A stretch of 50,796 bases of DNA from Pseudophaeobacter leonis (GCF_002087335.1 NZ_MWVJ01000096.1:1-50796); one strand, 5' to 3'. Shown: positions 33,959-43,735, numbered from the stretch's first letter. Notes: generated by a model not told the origin, from the sequence alone. Translations and numbers: made by a program.

Positions 33959-34980
33959 GCAGCCTTCCCGCGCAAAACCGCTGTCATCTCTGCCAGAATG
34001 GCAATTGCGATCTCAGAGGGGCCTGCAGCGCCGATATCCAGCCCGACGGGGCCGTGAATCTGGGAAATCTCTGCCTGGCTGAAGCCCGCCGCCAGCATCC
34101 GCTCAACCCGCTTGGCATGGGTCCGCTTTGAGCCCAGCGCGCCGATGTAAAAGCAATTCTTGCGCAGCGCCGCCTCAAGCGCCGGGTCGTCCAGCTTTGG
34201 GTCGTGGGTCAAAAGCACCAGGGCTGTGCGCGTGTCCAGCCCCAGGCCTGCGACAGCCTCATCGGGCCAGTCATCCAGCAGGGTCACACCGGGAAAGCGT
34301 TCGACTGATGCAAATGCGGCGCGGGGATCAATGATCACCGGATCATAGCCTGCGATCTCGGCCATGGGCACCAGCGCCTGCGCGATATGCACCGCACCCA
34401 CCACCACCAGCCGCAAAGGAGGGTTGTGCACTGCCACAAAGGTGTCGCCGTCCTCCTCAACGCCAGAGCGGTCCAGCCGCATCCGGTCCGGATAGCCCTC
34501 GCGCACCAGCCTGCCGCTCCCTCCGGTCAGGCTCACCTCATAGGCCAGTGGCACGCGCGCCTGCTGCGCTGCCACCAAATCCTCCAGCAAAGACAGGGGC
34601 ATGGCGCTGCCGACAGGCTCCACCAGAATACGGATGGTGCCGCCACAGGCCAGCCCAACCGCAAAGGCATCGCCATCGCTGACGCCAAATTCCAGCACCC
34701 GGGGCTTGCCCTCTGCCAGCGCCTCTTGCGCCTCCATGACCACGGCGCCCTCGACGCAGCCGCCCGAAACAGACCCCACAAGGCGGCCATCGCCACTGAC
34801 CACCAGCTGCGCGCCAACGCGACGTGGCGCAGAGCCCCAGGTTTGCACCACGGTCGCCAAAACAGCGCCTAGCCCGGCCTGATGCCATTGCAATGCAGTC
34901 TGCGCCGCACTGGGCAATGCAGTCTGCGCCGCACTGGCGGGTGCGGGTGAAAGGCTGTTGTCGCCTAGGGTCTGGGTCAT
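33955..34980 (-). CDS. XdhC/CoxF-family molybdenum-cofactor chaperone
   Basis: A 341-residue XdhC/CoxI-type protein that binds, sulfurates or delivers molybdenum cofactor to xanthine-dehydrogenase-family enzymes. The N-terminal domain has TWGSAPRRVGAQLVV and GSVSGGCVEGAVV; the C-terminal Rossmann domain has LRLVVVGAVHIAQAL and NCFYIGALGSKRTHAKR. GGAGG precedes ATG 34980. Residues 12-27 arise from a perfect 24-bp tandem duplication giving AAQTALPS and AAQTALQW. It heads a pair with the MoCF protein and lies in the coxD-E...S-L-M cluster. Confidence 0.88.
   Translation of the reverse strand: MTQTLGDNSLSPAPASAAQTALPSAAQTALQWHQAGLGAVLATVVQTWGSAPRRVGAQLVVSGDGRLVGSVSGGCVEGAVVMEAQEALAEGKPRVLEFGVSDGDAFAVGLACGGTIRILVEPVGSAMPLSLLEDLVAAQQARVPLAYEVSLTGGSGRLVREGYPDRMRLDRSGVEEDGDTFVAVHNPPLRLVVVGAVHIAQALVPMAEIAGYDPVIIDPRAAFASVERFPGVTLLDDWPDEAVAGLGLDTRTALVLLTHDPKLDDPALEAALRKNCFYIGALGSKRTHAKRVERMLAAGFSQAEISQIHGPVGLDIGAAGPSEIAIAILAEMTAVLRGKAA
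34890..34937. repeat. perfect 24-bp tandem duplication in xdhC
   Basis: Two identical 24-nt units abut at 34913/34914, in frame, adding eight residues near the N-terminus of the XdhC-type protein. Identical copies indicate a recent slip or an assembly duplication. Confidence 0.85.
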
Positions 34981-35070
34981 GCGTCCTCCGGTCAGGCGTG
35001 AGATCGCCTGCTTTGGACGCAAGCTTGCGCGCCACCCAGCCGGGTTTCAAGATGCAAAACCGTGCGGCGG

Positions 35071-35112
35071 GAAAAACAAGCGGCACCTGCACCAAAAGAT
35101 GCGGGTGCCGCC
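35071..35112 (-). terminator. terminator after the yedE pair
   Basis: On the minus strand GCGGCACC and GGTGCCGC arms pair around an A/T-rich loop and are followed by TTGTTTTT. It lies between the second yedE stop (35184) and the xdhC start (34980), so the yedE pair and the xdhC unit are probably separate transcripts. Confidence 0.7.
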
Positions 35113-35183
35113 AGACAGGAACGCCAGAGTTTTATGCCGGGCTGTGAGCGCAGATGCACGAACGCCGGGCTATAGGCACTGGC

Positions 35184-35774
35184 CTAAAGTGCCACCTGCG
35201 CCTCAGACCCGGCGCCAAGGATCCGCTCTGGCAGCGCAAAAGCCACCACAATAAAGGCAACCCCAAGCAGTATGCCCAGGATATCGCCGGGAAAGGCCAC
35301 AAGCCCCTCATAGCCCGCGCCCGGCACCGCGCCCAAAGTCACCTTGCCTCCGGCGACACTGTCCAAAAGCCCGCTGGCCTTCCAGGCAGGGTAGGTCACC
35401 ATATAGGCAGCAGCGCCCAGCAGACCGCCCGCGAAAAAAAACAGCGCGTCCTTGCGACCAGAGGCGGCGGCAACAACGCCGGTCCCAGGGCAAAACCCCG
35501 CCAGAGCCCAGCCGGCCCCCAGCATCAGCCCGCCAATAAAGACGCCAGCATAGGCCGCTTTCACCGACATATGACCAACATCCACCAGACCAAGCATCTG
35601 CCCGCCAAACATCAGTACCGATCCGGTTCCGATCGCCAACAGGATGGTTTTGGCCAGGTTCAGGTTTGTCAGGTTGAGCATTTTACCGATATAGTTGGGG
35701 TTCGAGGCCCCAACCCGGTCAAGAACGGCGCCAAATGCCATGCCAATCACCACAGCAAGTACAATCGTCATCAT
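35184..35774 (-). CDS. YeeE/YedE-family sulfur transporter, second half
   Basis: A 196-residue membrane protein with about five helices and the family cysteine motif AGFCPGTGVVAAASGR. These proteins move thiosulfate or other reduced sulfur across the inner membrane and are often encoded as two half-size genes. GGAGG precedes ATG 35774, which follows the first gene's stop by only 3 nt. It is co-transcribed with the upstream yedE gene under an FNR-type box. Location inside the cox cluster suggests sulfur supply for cofactor sulfuration, but this is inference. Confidence 0.88.
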   Translation of the reverse strand: MMTIVLAVVIGMAFGAVLDRVGASNPNYIGKMLNLTNLNLAKTILLAIGTGSVLMFGGQMLGLVDVGHMSVKAAYAGVFIGGLMLGAGWALAGFCPGTGVVAAASGRKDALFFFAGGLLGAAAYMVTYPAWKASGLLDSVAGGKVTLGAVPGAGYEGLVAFPGDILGILLGVAFIVVAFALPERILGAGSEAQVAL

Positions 35775-35777
35775 GGC

Positions 35778-36327
35778 TCAGGCCTCCTTTTTGAACAGTA
35801 TCAGGGACACGGGAATGGCCGCAGCAAAGGCGCCAGCCGCAAAGATATAGCCCGACAAGGCAGTCTGCATCATACCCGACATCATATGCCGGAGGTGCAG
35901 CCCCCCGCAAGGCGCGCGCCATACAGCACGATAAACCCCCCAAAAAGTCGACGCCATAGCGTTTGACCTGCCCGTCGCCGAAATTGGCCCGCCACAGGGC
36001 TGGCATGCTGCGCTCAGCCCTGTCGAGACCTCCGCGCAGGCGCACCGACACAAAGCCGCCGAGCGCCATGGCCAGCACAAATACAAAACTGTAGTTGAGC
36101 GGATTGGCCACGGATTTGGCATATTTCCCATTAGATTTAGCAAGATAGGCATTGGTCGAGGTATAGCCCTCATCCGTCTGCGTCACCAGCTCACTGCTCA
36201 CAACATCGCCAAGGATGCCGTCCAGGATCACAAATTGCGTCGAGACCCCGATCGGCTTTACCAAGAGTACCGCCAGGAAGAACACCAGCCCAAGCAAGAG
36301 CCCTCCAGCTTTCCAGTTCATCGGCAT
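35778..36327 (-). CDS. YeeE/YedE-family sulfur transporter, first half (two apparent frameshifts)
   Basis: A membrane protein of about 183 residues after repair, with a long periplasmic loop after the first helix (residues about 30-75) and the family motif GGCTSGHMMSGM near the C-terminus. The frame is broken twice: near 35936-35941 (six C on the plus strand, one short) and near 35888 (a C missing before ATATG). Repair restores FLGGFIVLYGARLAGGC. Start 36327 has GGAGGG 9 nt upstream. With the next gene it forms a split YedE transporter. An FNR-type site lies 60 nt upstream. Confidence 0.82.
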
Positions 36328-36386
36328 TTTCCAGCCCTCCATCACATTCAATAAGTGACATATAACAGAGGTGTCGTGGCTATGAC

Positions 36387-36400
36387 TTGATTGAGATCAA
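36387..36400. promoter_or_regulatory. FNR-type box upstream of the yedE pair
   Basis: The 14-bp palindrome TTGAT-N4-ATCAA (N4 is TGAG) matches the FNR/FnrL consensus exactly. It lies 60 nt ahead of the yedE start in the 114-nt gap after coxE. This suggests oxygen-responsive control by FnrL or another CRP/FNR-family regulator. Activation or repression cannot be told from position alone. Confidence 0.7.
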
Positions 36401-36441
36401 CTAAATCCAACAACTGACAGTCATCAAAAAAGGCGATGCCG

Positions 36442-37694
36442 CTACAGCCCGCGCAATAGCCGGGCCTTCTCACCGCTGTCAGCAGGACGTGAGATCACCT
36501 CGGCTAGGTCTTCAAGCGAGGCAATGGAGTGGCCGGCGCGAAAGCTGTCCACATAGGGCAACATGGCGCGAATGCCCTGCGCCTTGGCAGCAAAGCCCTC
36601 CCAGCGCAGCAAGGGGTTCAGCCAGACCAGCCGCCGCGCTGACAACTGCAGACGTTGCATTTCATGCGCCAGCGCCGCCGGGTCGTCCCGGTCGAGCCCG
36701 TCTGTGATCAGCAAGACCACAGCCCCCTGCCCCATGACCCGGCGTGACCAGTCGCGATTGAAATCATGCAGACAGGCACCAATGCGGGTGCCGCCTTCCC
36801 AGTCCTGCGCCTCGGCACCGGCGGCAGCCAGAGCGGCATCAACATCCCGTGTTGCCAGATGGCGGGTGATATTTGTCAGCCGGGTACCAAAAGTGAACCC
36901 ATGCACCTTTGCCCAACCGGCGCCTTTGGCATTGGCGACGGCGTGCAGGAAATGCAGCACAATACGACTGTACTGGCTCATCGAGCCGGAAATATCACAA
37001 ATCACCACCAGATTGGGCCAGCGGGTCCGTCTCTTGGCGCGGGCAAGGCCCTGAATATCGCCGCCCCGGCGGGCTGCGTTCAGAAGGGTCCGGCGCCAGT
37101 CTGCCCTGTCGCCCCGGCTTGCTGCCATCAGGCGGCGCGACTGCAAAGGCTGCACCGGCAGTTTGATTTGCGCCAAAATGCGCTTGGCGCGCGCCACCTC
37201 ATCGGTGCTCATCTGTTCAAAATCCAGCGCGCGCAGCCGCTCTTCGGAAGAGATGGTCAGTGTTGCATCCACCTCGATCTCGGTGCCCTCTTCCTCATTG
37301 CTCTCAGGCGGATCCACCTCATGGTTGGCCCCCTCCAGCAGGGCTTCAGCCGCGCGTTTTTCCCCCGGCTTGGCGGCATGTTCCTCTTGCACGCCCTTAA
37401 TGGCCGGCAGCAGCGCCGCCATCATGCGTTCTAAAAATCGCGGATCGCGCCAGTAAAGCCGAAAGATCTGGGCAAAGACCACGCGGTGCTCGGGTTTGGA
37501 GAAAAACAGGCGTGCAGCGTCCAGTAGAAATCCTGCCGCGAGGTAAACCCCGCAGCCGCCACCGCCTCAACCGCGTCGATCACCCGGCCCGGCCCGATGG
37601 GCAGCCCGGCCTTGCGCAGGGCCCGGGCGAAATGGGTGATGTTTTGCGCCAGTTTCGGATCATCCGGCAGGCTCAGCGCGGGCAGCTCGACCAT
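36442..37694 (-). CDS. coxE: CoxE-type von Willebrand A domain protein (apparent frameshift)
   Basis: A 417-residue VWA-domain protein. The C-terminal MIDAS is intact: DISGSMSQYS, then GGTRIG and LITDGLDRDDP. CoxE works with the MoxR-type ATPase CoxD in maturation of the CoxL active site. The frame breaks in a T run (37502-37506 on the plus strand, one base short); repair gives the CFFSKPEHRVVFAQ segment. ATG 37694 starts immediately after the coxD stop and is coupled to it. The acidic linker (EEEGTEIEVDATL) precedes the VWA domain. Confidence 0.88.
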
Positions 37695-38604
37695 TCAGAC
37701 CTCGTCCAGGCGGGCACGGGCCTTGTCCAGGATGCGCTTGGACTTCAGAGCATTGCAGCTGGGAAATATCATCCTGATATTTCAGGATCGCACCCAATGT
37801 GTCAGCGATCACTTCGGGCGACAGATCAATCACGTCCAGCGCCAGCAGACAATTGGCCCAGTCAATGGTCTCGGCAACCCCCGGTTTTTTGAACAGATCC
37901 TCGGTGCGCAATTCCTGCACAAAAGCCACCACCTCGCGGCTGAGCTTCTCTGAGGTCGCAGGCGCGCGCGCCTTCAGGATCTCGACCTCGCGGGCGAAAT
38001 CAGGGTAGTCGACCCAATGATACAGGCAGCGCCGTTTCAGCGCATCATGCACCTCGCGGGTGCGGTTGGAGGTGAGCACGACGATGGGTGGTTCCGGGGC
38101 TTTGATGGTGCCAAGCTCTGGAATGGTCACCTGAAAATCCGACAGGGCCTCGAGCAGGAAAGCCTCAAATGGCTCGTCGGTACGGTCCAGCTCATCGATC
38201 AACAACACGGGAGGGCCGTTTTCATCCGGGCGCATAGCCTCCAGCAGCGGGCGCTCAATCAGAAACGCATCCGAGAACATCTCCGCCTGCAAAGTGCCGC
38301 GATCCGCCCCACCCGCCGCCTCGGCGGTGCGAATGGCCACCATCTGAGCGGCAAAATTCCATTCATAAACCGCAGAGGAGGCATCAAGCCCCTCGTAGCA
38401 CTGCAACCGGATCAGACGGCGCCCAAAGGCCGCCGCCAGCGCCTTGGCGATTTCGGTTTTGCCAACCCCGGCCTCGCCTTCCAGAAACAGAGGGCGGCCC
38501 AGTTTCAGGGAGAGAAACACCACCGTGGCCAGAGCCCGGCCGCACACATAGCCCTGGTCTGTCAGCATCTTCTGGACCTGATCAATCGACTGTGCCTCGA
38601 TCAT
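37695..38604 (-). CDS. coxD: MoxR-type AAA+ ATPase CoxD (apparent frameshift near the end)
   Basis: A 302-residue AAA+ ATPase. Walker A is LEGEAGVGKTEIAK; Walker B is VLLIDELDRTDEPFEAFLLEAL; sensor 1 is VLTSNRTREVHDALKRRCLYHW. These are diagnostic of the CoxD/MoxR group, which pairs with a VWA protein in remodelling. One extra base near 37744-37746 changes the last 15 codons; repaired, it ends SKRILDKARARLDEV directly before coxE. The start at 38604 is tentative because AAGG lies immediately beside it; longer starts have no support. It is first in the cox cluster. Confidence 0.87.
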
Positions 38605-38990
38605 CCTTGCGCCTGCATCATCTTTGACCTTTCCGCTTTTGCGCGCTCTTGCAGCGCCCACTTCGCACCTAGAAGGCCATGCGCCAGACCTCGGGTCAAG
38701 ATGCTGCGGCCTGCCGTTGCGTCCTCCGGGACAGCGCAAAGGCAACACGCAGGCAACAACCAGACAGCACCCAGGCAGTACTCTGGCAGCACTCTGGCTG
38801 CACTCTGGCCACGCCATTGCCGCTGCAGCGGCCAAAGATTGACGCAAAGGCGCGGCAATGTAAAACTGCCAGCAACAAGAATGAGCACCCGACAAAGCGG
38901 CGCTATAGAGGCAGACAGGTCTATGACCCCACAACCCGATGCAGCTGGCAGAAATTGCCGGAGATTGAGCATATTGAGAGGGGATGCGAC
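38605..38990. other. 386-nt divergent intergenic region
   Basis: Lies between coxD (-) and the first glycosyltransferase gene (+) and must hold both promoters. An open plus-strand frame runs through it into the glycosyltransferase, but its encoded leader has no family similarity and the GAGAGGGG site near 38976 marks the real start at 38991. The only structure I see is the 11-nt tandem repeat reported separately. Confidence 0.5.
38774..38806. repeat. three 11-nt tandem repeats
   Basis: Units GGCAGTACTCT, GGCAGCACTCT and GGCTGCACTCT abut at 38774-38806, one helical turn apart. They could be regulator half-sites or simply slipped DNA. Confidence 0.55.
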
Positions 38991-40034
38991 ATGCGCATCA
39001 CCGCAGTAACCTGCGTCAAGAACGAAGGCCCCTTCCTGCTGGAATGGATCGCCTATAACCGTTTGATTGGCGTCACTGATTTCCTATTCTATTCAAATGA
39101 CTGCACCGATGGCACGGCTGAACTACTGGACGCGCTGGCGGCGCGGGATCTGCTGGTGCACCTGCCCAATCCGGCGCAGGGGCGCAACTACCAGATGGAA
39201 GCACTGAAAGACGCCGCCCACCAGCCGGTGGTGCAGCAGGCCGACTGGATCTGGGTGGCGGATGTGGATGAGTTTCTCAACATCCATACTGGCGATCACA
39301 CCATCCCGGCGCTCATTGCCGCCTGCAAAGACCCAAAGGCGATCTCGCTCAGCTTTCAGTTCTTTGCCAATAATGGCGTTGAAGATTTTGTCGACCAACC
39401 GGTGATCGGGCAATTCAGTCACTCTCACAATCCTGACATCTGGTGCGCCGAAACCGCAATCGAGGTCAAAACCTTGGTGCGCAAGGATTTTCCGCTGAAA
39501 TACTATGGCGCGCATCGGCCCTTTTTCAGGAAAAACCTTGATCCGCGCAAATTCCCGCGCTGGAGCGATGGCTCGGGGCGGGATGTGCCGCATAAATTTT
39601 TGGTGGCCGACAATCCCCGGCGCATTCGCAAATTCCCCGCCAAAGGCAGCCGTGATCTGGCCACGCTCAACCACTATGCGCTGCGCTCGCTCGACAGCTA
39701 TCTGGTCAAAAACGACCGAGGGGATGTGAACCGCGAGCACCGCGCCTTTGACGACAGCTACTGGCGCGAGCGCAATGACCCGGCCTATGAGGACCGCTCG
39801 ATCGCGCGCTACCTGCCCGATTTAAACAGGGCGTTGGACGCGCTGAAATCAGACCCTGAAATCGCCGAATTGCACGCGAGATGCGTCCGGCTGCACCGCG
39901 AAAAACGTGACTCGCTGATGGCACAGGCCAGCTATCAGGAGATGCGCCGCCAGCTCCTGGCCACCTCAACCCTGCCGCCGCAGGAAGAGGCCCTGCTGCA
40001 AGAGCTGGGCCTTTTGCCCGCCCTGTCAGAGTGA
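38991..40034 (+). CDS. GT2-type (Glyco_tranf_2_4) glycosyltransferase
   Basis: A 347-residue cytosolic glycosyltransferase. The signature CVKNEGPFLLEW, FYSNDCTDGTAELLDAL and DVDEFLNI (metal/nucleotide-sugar DxD) are all present; ATLNHYALRSLDSYLVK is the shared C-terminal motif. It is the first gene of a glycan cluster and one of three paralogous domains here. ATG 38991 has GAGAGGGG upstream. Donor and acceptor are unknown. A sulfotransferase gene follows after 10 nt. Confidence 0.88.
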   Translation: MRITAVTCVKNEGPFLLEWIAYNRLIGVTDFLFYSNDCTDGTAELLDALAARDLLVHLPNPAQGRNYQMEALKDAAHQPVVQQADWIWVADVDEFLNIHTGDHTIPALIAACKDPKAISLSFQFFANNGVEDFVDQPVIGQFSHSHNPDIWCAETAIEVKTLVRKDFPLKYYGAHRPFFRKNLDPRKFPRWSDGSGRDVPHKFLVADNPRRIRKFPAKGSRDLATLNHYALRSLDSYLVKNDRGDVNREHRAFDDSYWRERNDPAYEDRSIARYLPDLNRALDALKSDPEIAELHARCVRLHREKRDSLMAQASYQEMRRQLLATSTLPPQEEALLQELGLLPALSE

Positions 40035-40044
40035 GACTGGGCGC

Positions 40045-40671
40045 ATGGTTTTAAAAGTCATCAATCTTGGCCTGCCCAAATCGGGCACCACCACCCTGAA
40101 CAAGGCCCTGTCACAGGCCGGCTACACCGTGGCCGACCACCGGCTGAAAGAGCGCGAAGAAGACAAGCCCGGCAAGCGCCGCGTCTTTGTCGGCTCGATG
40201 CTGTATAAGGGGCTCTATGAGCAGGGCGACCCCATGGCCTATATGCGTGACTATGATGCGGTCTCGGAGATCAGCTTTATCCATGGCAAATTTTCGGTCT
40301 GGCCGCAGTTCGATTTTGCCCTGCTAAAAGTACTGAAAGATCTCTATCCAGAGCTGCGCTTTATCGCCACCCGGCGCGATGCCGAAAGTCATTCAAAATC
40401 CATCATGGCCTGGAACAATCTGGGCACCACCCGGCTGCCGGGCAGCACGGTGCCGGGTCTGCCGATCGGCTATGGTAAAACCGCTGAGCAGCAAATGATC
40501 TGGATTGATGGCCATTATGAAGCGCTGAAACACTGGTTCCGCGATGATCCCAGCTATCTGGAGATCAATGTGGCCGACCCGGAGGCGCAGACCAAAATCA
40601 GCAGCCACCTTGGTCGCGCCCTGCCCTGGTGGGGCAAGGCCAATGTAAACCGGAAAGCACATAACGACTGA
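40045..40671 (+). CDS. sulfotransferase-family protein
   Basis: A 208-residue P-loop protein of the sulfotransferase superfamily. The 5'-phosphosulfate-binding loop is NLGLPKSGTTTLNKAL, and the 3'-phosphate region appears as RFIATRRDAESHSKS. It would transfer sulfate from PAPS to a hydroxyl of a glycan or glycolipid. It is sandwiched between glycosyltransferase genes and its stop overlaps the next start (ATGA-type, at 40671), implying one operon. The acceptor is unknown; a capsular or surface polysaccharide is likely from context. Confidence 0.82.
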   Translation: MVLKVINLGLPKSGTTTLNKALSQAGYTVADHRLKEREEDKPGKRRVFVGSMLYKGLYEQGDPMAYMRDYDAVSEISFIHGKFSVWPQFDFALLKVLKDLYPELRFIATRRDAESHSKSIMAWNNLGTTRLPGSTVPGLPIGYGKTAEQQMIWIDGHYEALKHWFRDDPSYLEINVADPEAQTKISSHLGRALPWWGKANVNRKAHND

Positions 40672-43039
40672 TGCGGATCTTTCTACATATCGGGCTGGAG
40701 CACGTCGGCGCTGAACGGCTGCAAAAGATCATGGCGGACAAGCGTGATCAGCTGCGCGCCAAAGGCATTTTGTTCCCGCGCGCGCCGGGCGGCGGCAATC
40801 ACACCCGCCTGTTCATGGCGGTGACAGACCCCGACCACATTGACCCGCTGCGCTACAACCGGGGTTTTATCACCGCGGAAAAGCAAGCCCGCCTACGACA
40901 GAAGCTAAGCCAGGATCTGCGCCGTGAGATCGACCAGATCCAGCCCGACACTCTGATCCTTTCAGCCGCGCAGCTGGGCACCAAACTGCACCGCAAAAGC
41001 GAGCTTGAGCGCCTGCACGCCCTGCTTGCGCCGCTGTCGGATGACATCGAGATTGTCGCCCATATTGACGCACCAGCGCGCGCCCTTGCCCGCCACTATG
41101 GCGCCCAGATCCTTGAGGGCCGCGACCGGCCGCTTACACAGGAGCTGTCTTTGACGCAAAGCGACAACTGGTGGCAGGCAGCCCTGCAGACCCTGCCACC
41201 AGTGGACCCGCAGGCCGGCCAGTTTGAGGAAACGCAGACCGCGCCGTTCTGGCTCGACTACCATGCGTTGCAACAGCACTGGGAGGGCGTCTTTGGCGCA
41301 GGGCGTTTCACCTTTCGCCCCTATGACGAGACCGCGTTTTACAGCGCTGACGCCCCAAATGAGATCTGTGCGGCCTTTGGCCTCTCGTCACAAATCGGCC
41401 ACAGCCCGCTGGAAAAACTGCCGCGCCAGCCCTCCGCGGCCTGGCTCGCGCGTAGTCGCCAGCTGAATAGCCTCTTGTTGCACCTGCTGGCCCAGCGCAG
41501 CAAAATCCTGCCGCGGCAGCTGTGGCGCAGCTTCATAAATGAAATTGCGCTTGCGGGCGCCCCGATTGACCCCGCTGAGCTGAGCGCGATTTCACAGTAT
41601 TTTGCCAGTGCCAATCAGGCCCTTGCTACCCGCCACCCCGCTCTGGCTGCGGCTGGATTTGGCACGCGTCCCGACCCTTTGCCGGATATCTTGCCAGAAA
41701 CCTCACCAGAGGTAGCCCCCTGGCAGGAAGCCGAGACCCAGCGCGGCTTTCGCGCCTCGCAGTATCTGCTGACCTTCATGAGCCGGATCAACAAAGCCAC
41801 CAAGGACGAGATGCAGACCAAGGGCGCTGACATGCAGGGGCTCACGAAAGAGACGCCAAGTGCTGCTGCCCTTGCCGTGCTGACGCCGCTGGCGCTGGAA
41901 AACTTTGAGATGCTGCAGGGGTCTGCCTTTAAGCCGCACAACAATCTTGGGCTAAAGGGCGAGGAGCTGTTGCAGCCGCCCTATACCGAGATAGCACCGC
42001 GTAAATTGACCGGCAAAAGCAGCGGCAATGTCATCGTGGGCTGCATGAAGAATGAAGCACCCTATATTCTGGAATGGGTCGCCTATCACCGCGCCATGGG
42101 GGTGGACAATTTCCTGATCTACACCAATGGCTGCGAGGATGGCACCAGCGAGATTTTGGACCGTCTGCAGGAACTTGGTATCGCGCAGCACCGCAATAAC
42201 GACAACTGGAAGGGCAACTCACCGCAGCAGCACGCCCTGAACCAGGCGCTGAAAGAGCCGCTGATCCGCAATGCCGACTGGATTATCCATATCGATGTGG
42301 ATGAGTTCATCAACGTGCGCTGCGGCAATGGTACGCTGCAGGACTTTTTTGAACGCGTCCCCGATGCCAGCAATGTCGCCATGCCCTGGCGAATGTTTGG
42401 CTCGAATGACGTCCGCACGCTAAAGGACGAATTTGTCACCACACAGTTTGAGGCCTGCGCGCCAAAACATTGCCCAAAACCGCATACGGTCTGGGGCTTT
42501 AAGACCATGTTCAAAAACTCCGGCGCCTATCAAAAGATTAGCGTCACCGCCCCAACAAGCTGCAAGAGCACCTGCGCGACACTGTCAAATGGGTCAATGG
42601 CTCGGGCAAGGATATGACACGTGAGGCCGCCGACAATGGCTGGCGCAACTCACGCAAATCCATTGGCTATGATCTGATCCAGCTCAACCATTACGCCCTG
42701 CGCTCGGCCGAGAGCTATTTGGTGAAACGTCAGCGCGGCCGCGCGCTGCATGTGGACCGCTCTATCGGGATAAACTACTGGATCCGCATGGACTGGAACG
42801 ACCACCGCGATGTCACCATTCAGCGCAATCTGCCAAGGCTGCAGGCCGAATATGACCGCCTGCTGCAGGATCTGAGCCTGCGCAGCTGGCACCAAAAAGG
42901 GTTGGACTGGCACCGTGCCAAGGCTAAAGAGCTGCATGGCATGGATGAATTTGAAGAACTTTACCAACAGACTCTCACCCTTAAGTTGACCGCAACCGAA
43001 CGCGTCGCCTATGCGCTGGCGCTTGATGTAGAGAGCTAA
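40671..43039 (+). CDS. fusion: sulfotransferase-like domain plus GT2-type glycosyltransferase (apparent frameshift)
   Basis: A protein of about 789 residues with two parts. Residues 1 to about 300 begin IFLHIGLEHVGAERLQK, which resembles a sulfotransferase/P-loop start but lacks the usual Gly-Thr-Thr residues, so PAPS binding is doubtful. A linker of low conservation (about 300-440) follows. The C-terminal part is a GT2-type domain with CMKNEAPYILEW, IYTNGCEDGTSEIL, HIDVDEFINV and LNHYALRSAESYLVK. The frame breaks near 42544; one added base gives SVHRPNKLQEHLRD and a continuous protein. It overlaps the previous gene by one base. Confidence 0.8.
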
Positions 43040-43042
43040 GCC

Positions 43043-43732
43043 ATGACCGAGGCCACCGCCCCCCAGAAGTCCCTGAAATGCCGCGGCATGCGCTTCCCGC
43101 TGGACCGCGCGATCCTGCCGCCACGGGTGCGCACCCTGCTGCGCCAGGAGGCCTATGAGGCGAAAGAGGCCACCGCCGTGCAAAAGCTGATCAAGGCGCA
43201 GGATGTGGTGATGGAGCTGGGGGCCGGCATCGGATTCATGTCAACGCTTGTGGCCACAAAGACGCCGGCAAAATCCGTGCACTCGTTCGAGGCCAACCCG
43301 CAACTGATGCCCTATATCGCCCAGGTGCATGCCCTGAACAAAGTGAAGAACGCCCATGTGACCAATGCGGTGCTGGATGATAAAGACGGCAGCGCGCCCT
43401 TCTACATCCGCAAAAACTTTCTCGCGTCGTCCCTGGACCCAATGGAAGACAGCGAGGAGTGCACCAGGGTCGAGGTGCCAACCCGCGACGTCAATGCGGT
43501 GATCAAAGAGCTGCACCCGACCGTGCTGATCTGCGACATTGAGGGCGCCGAGGTGGATCTGATCCCCAAGATGGACCTTTCCAGCCTGCGCGCCGTGGTG
43601 ATCGAGACCCATCCGCAGTGGATCGGCAAAGACGGCATTCAAAAGATCTTTCGCTGCATGGATGCGGCAGGGCTGGTGTTCTTTCCACGCTGGTCACATG
43701 GCAAGGTCGCGGTGTTCCGCTCGGACTGGTAA
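43043..43732 (+). CDS. FkbM-family SAM methyltransferase
   Basis: A 229-residue class I methyltransferase of the FkbM type. Motif I is VVMELGAGIGFMSTLVA; the acidic residue after strand 2 is in HSFEANPQ; the FkbM signature CDIEGAEVDLI is present. Such enzymes O-methylate sugars. It starts 3 nt after the preceding gene and ends 3 nt before the next glycosyltransferase, so it is clearly in the same transcript. The glycan target is not known. Confidence 0.88.
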   Translation: MTEATAPQKSLKCRGMRFPLDRAILPPRVRTLLRQEAYEAKEATAVQKLIKAQDVVMELGAGIGFMSTLVATKTPAKSVHSFEANPQLMPYIAQVHALNKVKNAHVTNAVLDDKDGSAPFYIRKNFLASSLDPMEDSEECTRVEVPTRDVNAVIKELHPTVLICDIEGAEVDLIPKMDLSSLRAVVIETHPQWIGKDGIQKIFRCMDAAGLVFFPRWSHGKVAVFRSDW

Positions 43733-43735
43733 CGG

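Noticed and set aside
38679..38990. 104-codon N-terminal extension of the first glycosyltransferase
   Set aside because: It has no family similarity, covers the 11-nt repeats and lacks a ribosome binding site; the conserved domain starts at 38991 behind GAGAGGGG.
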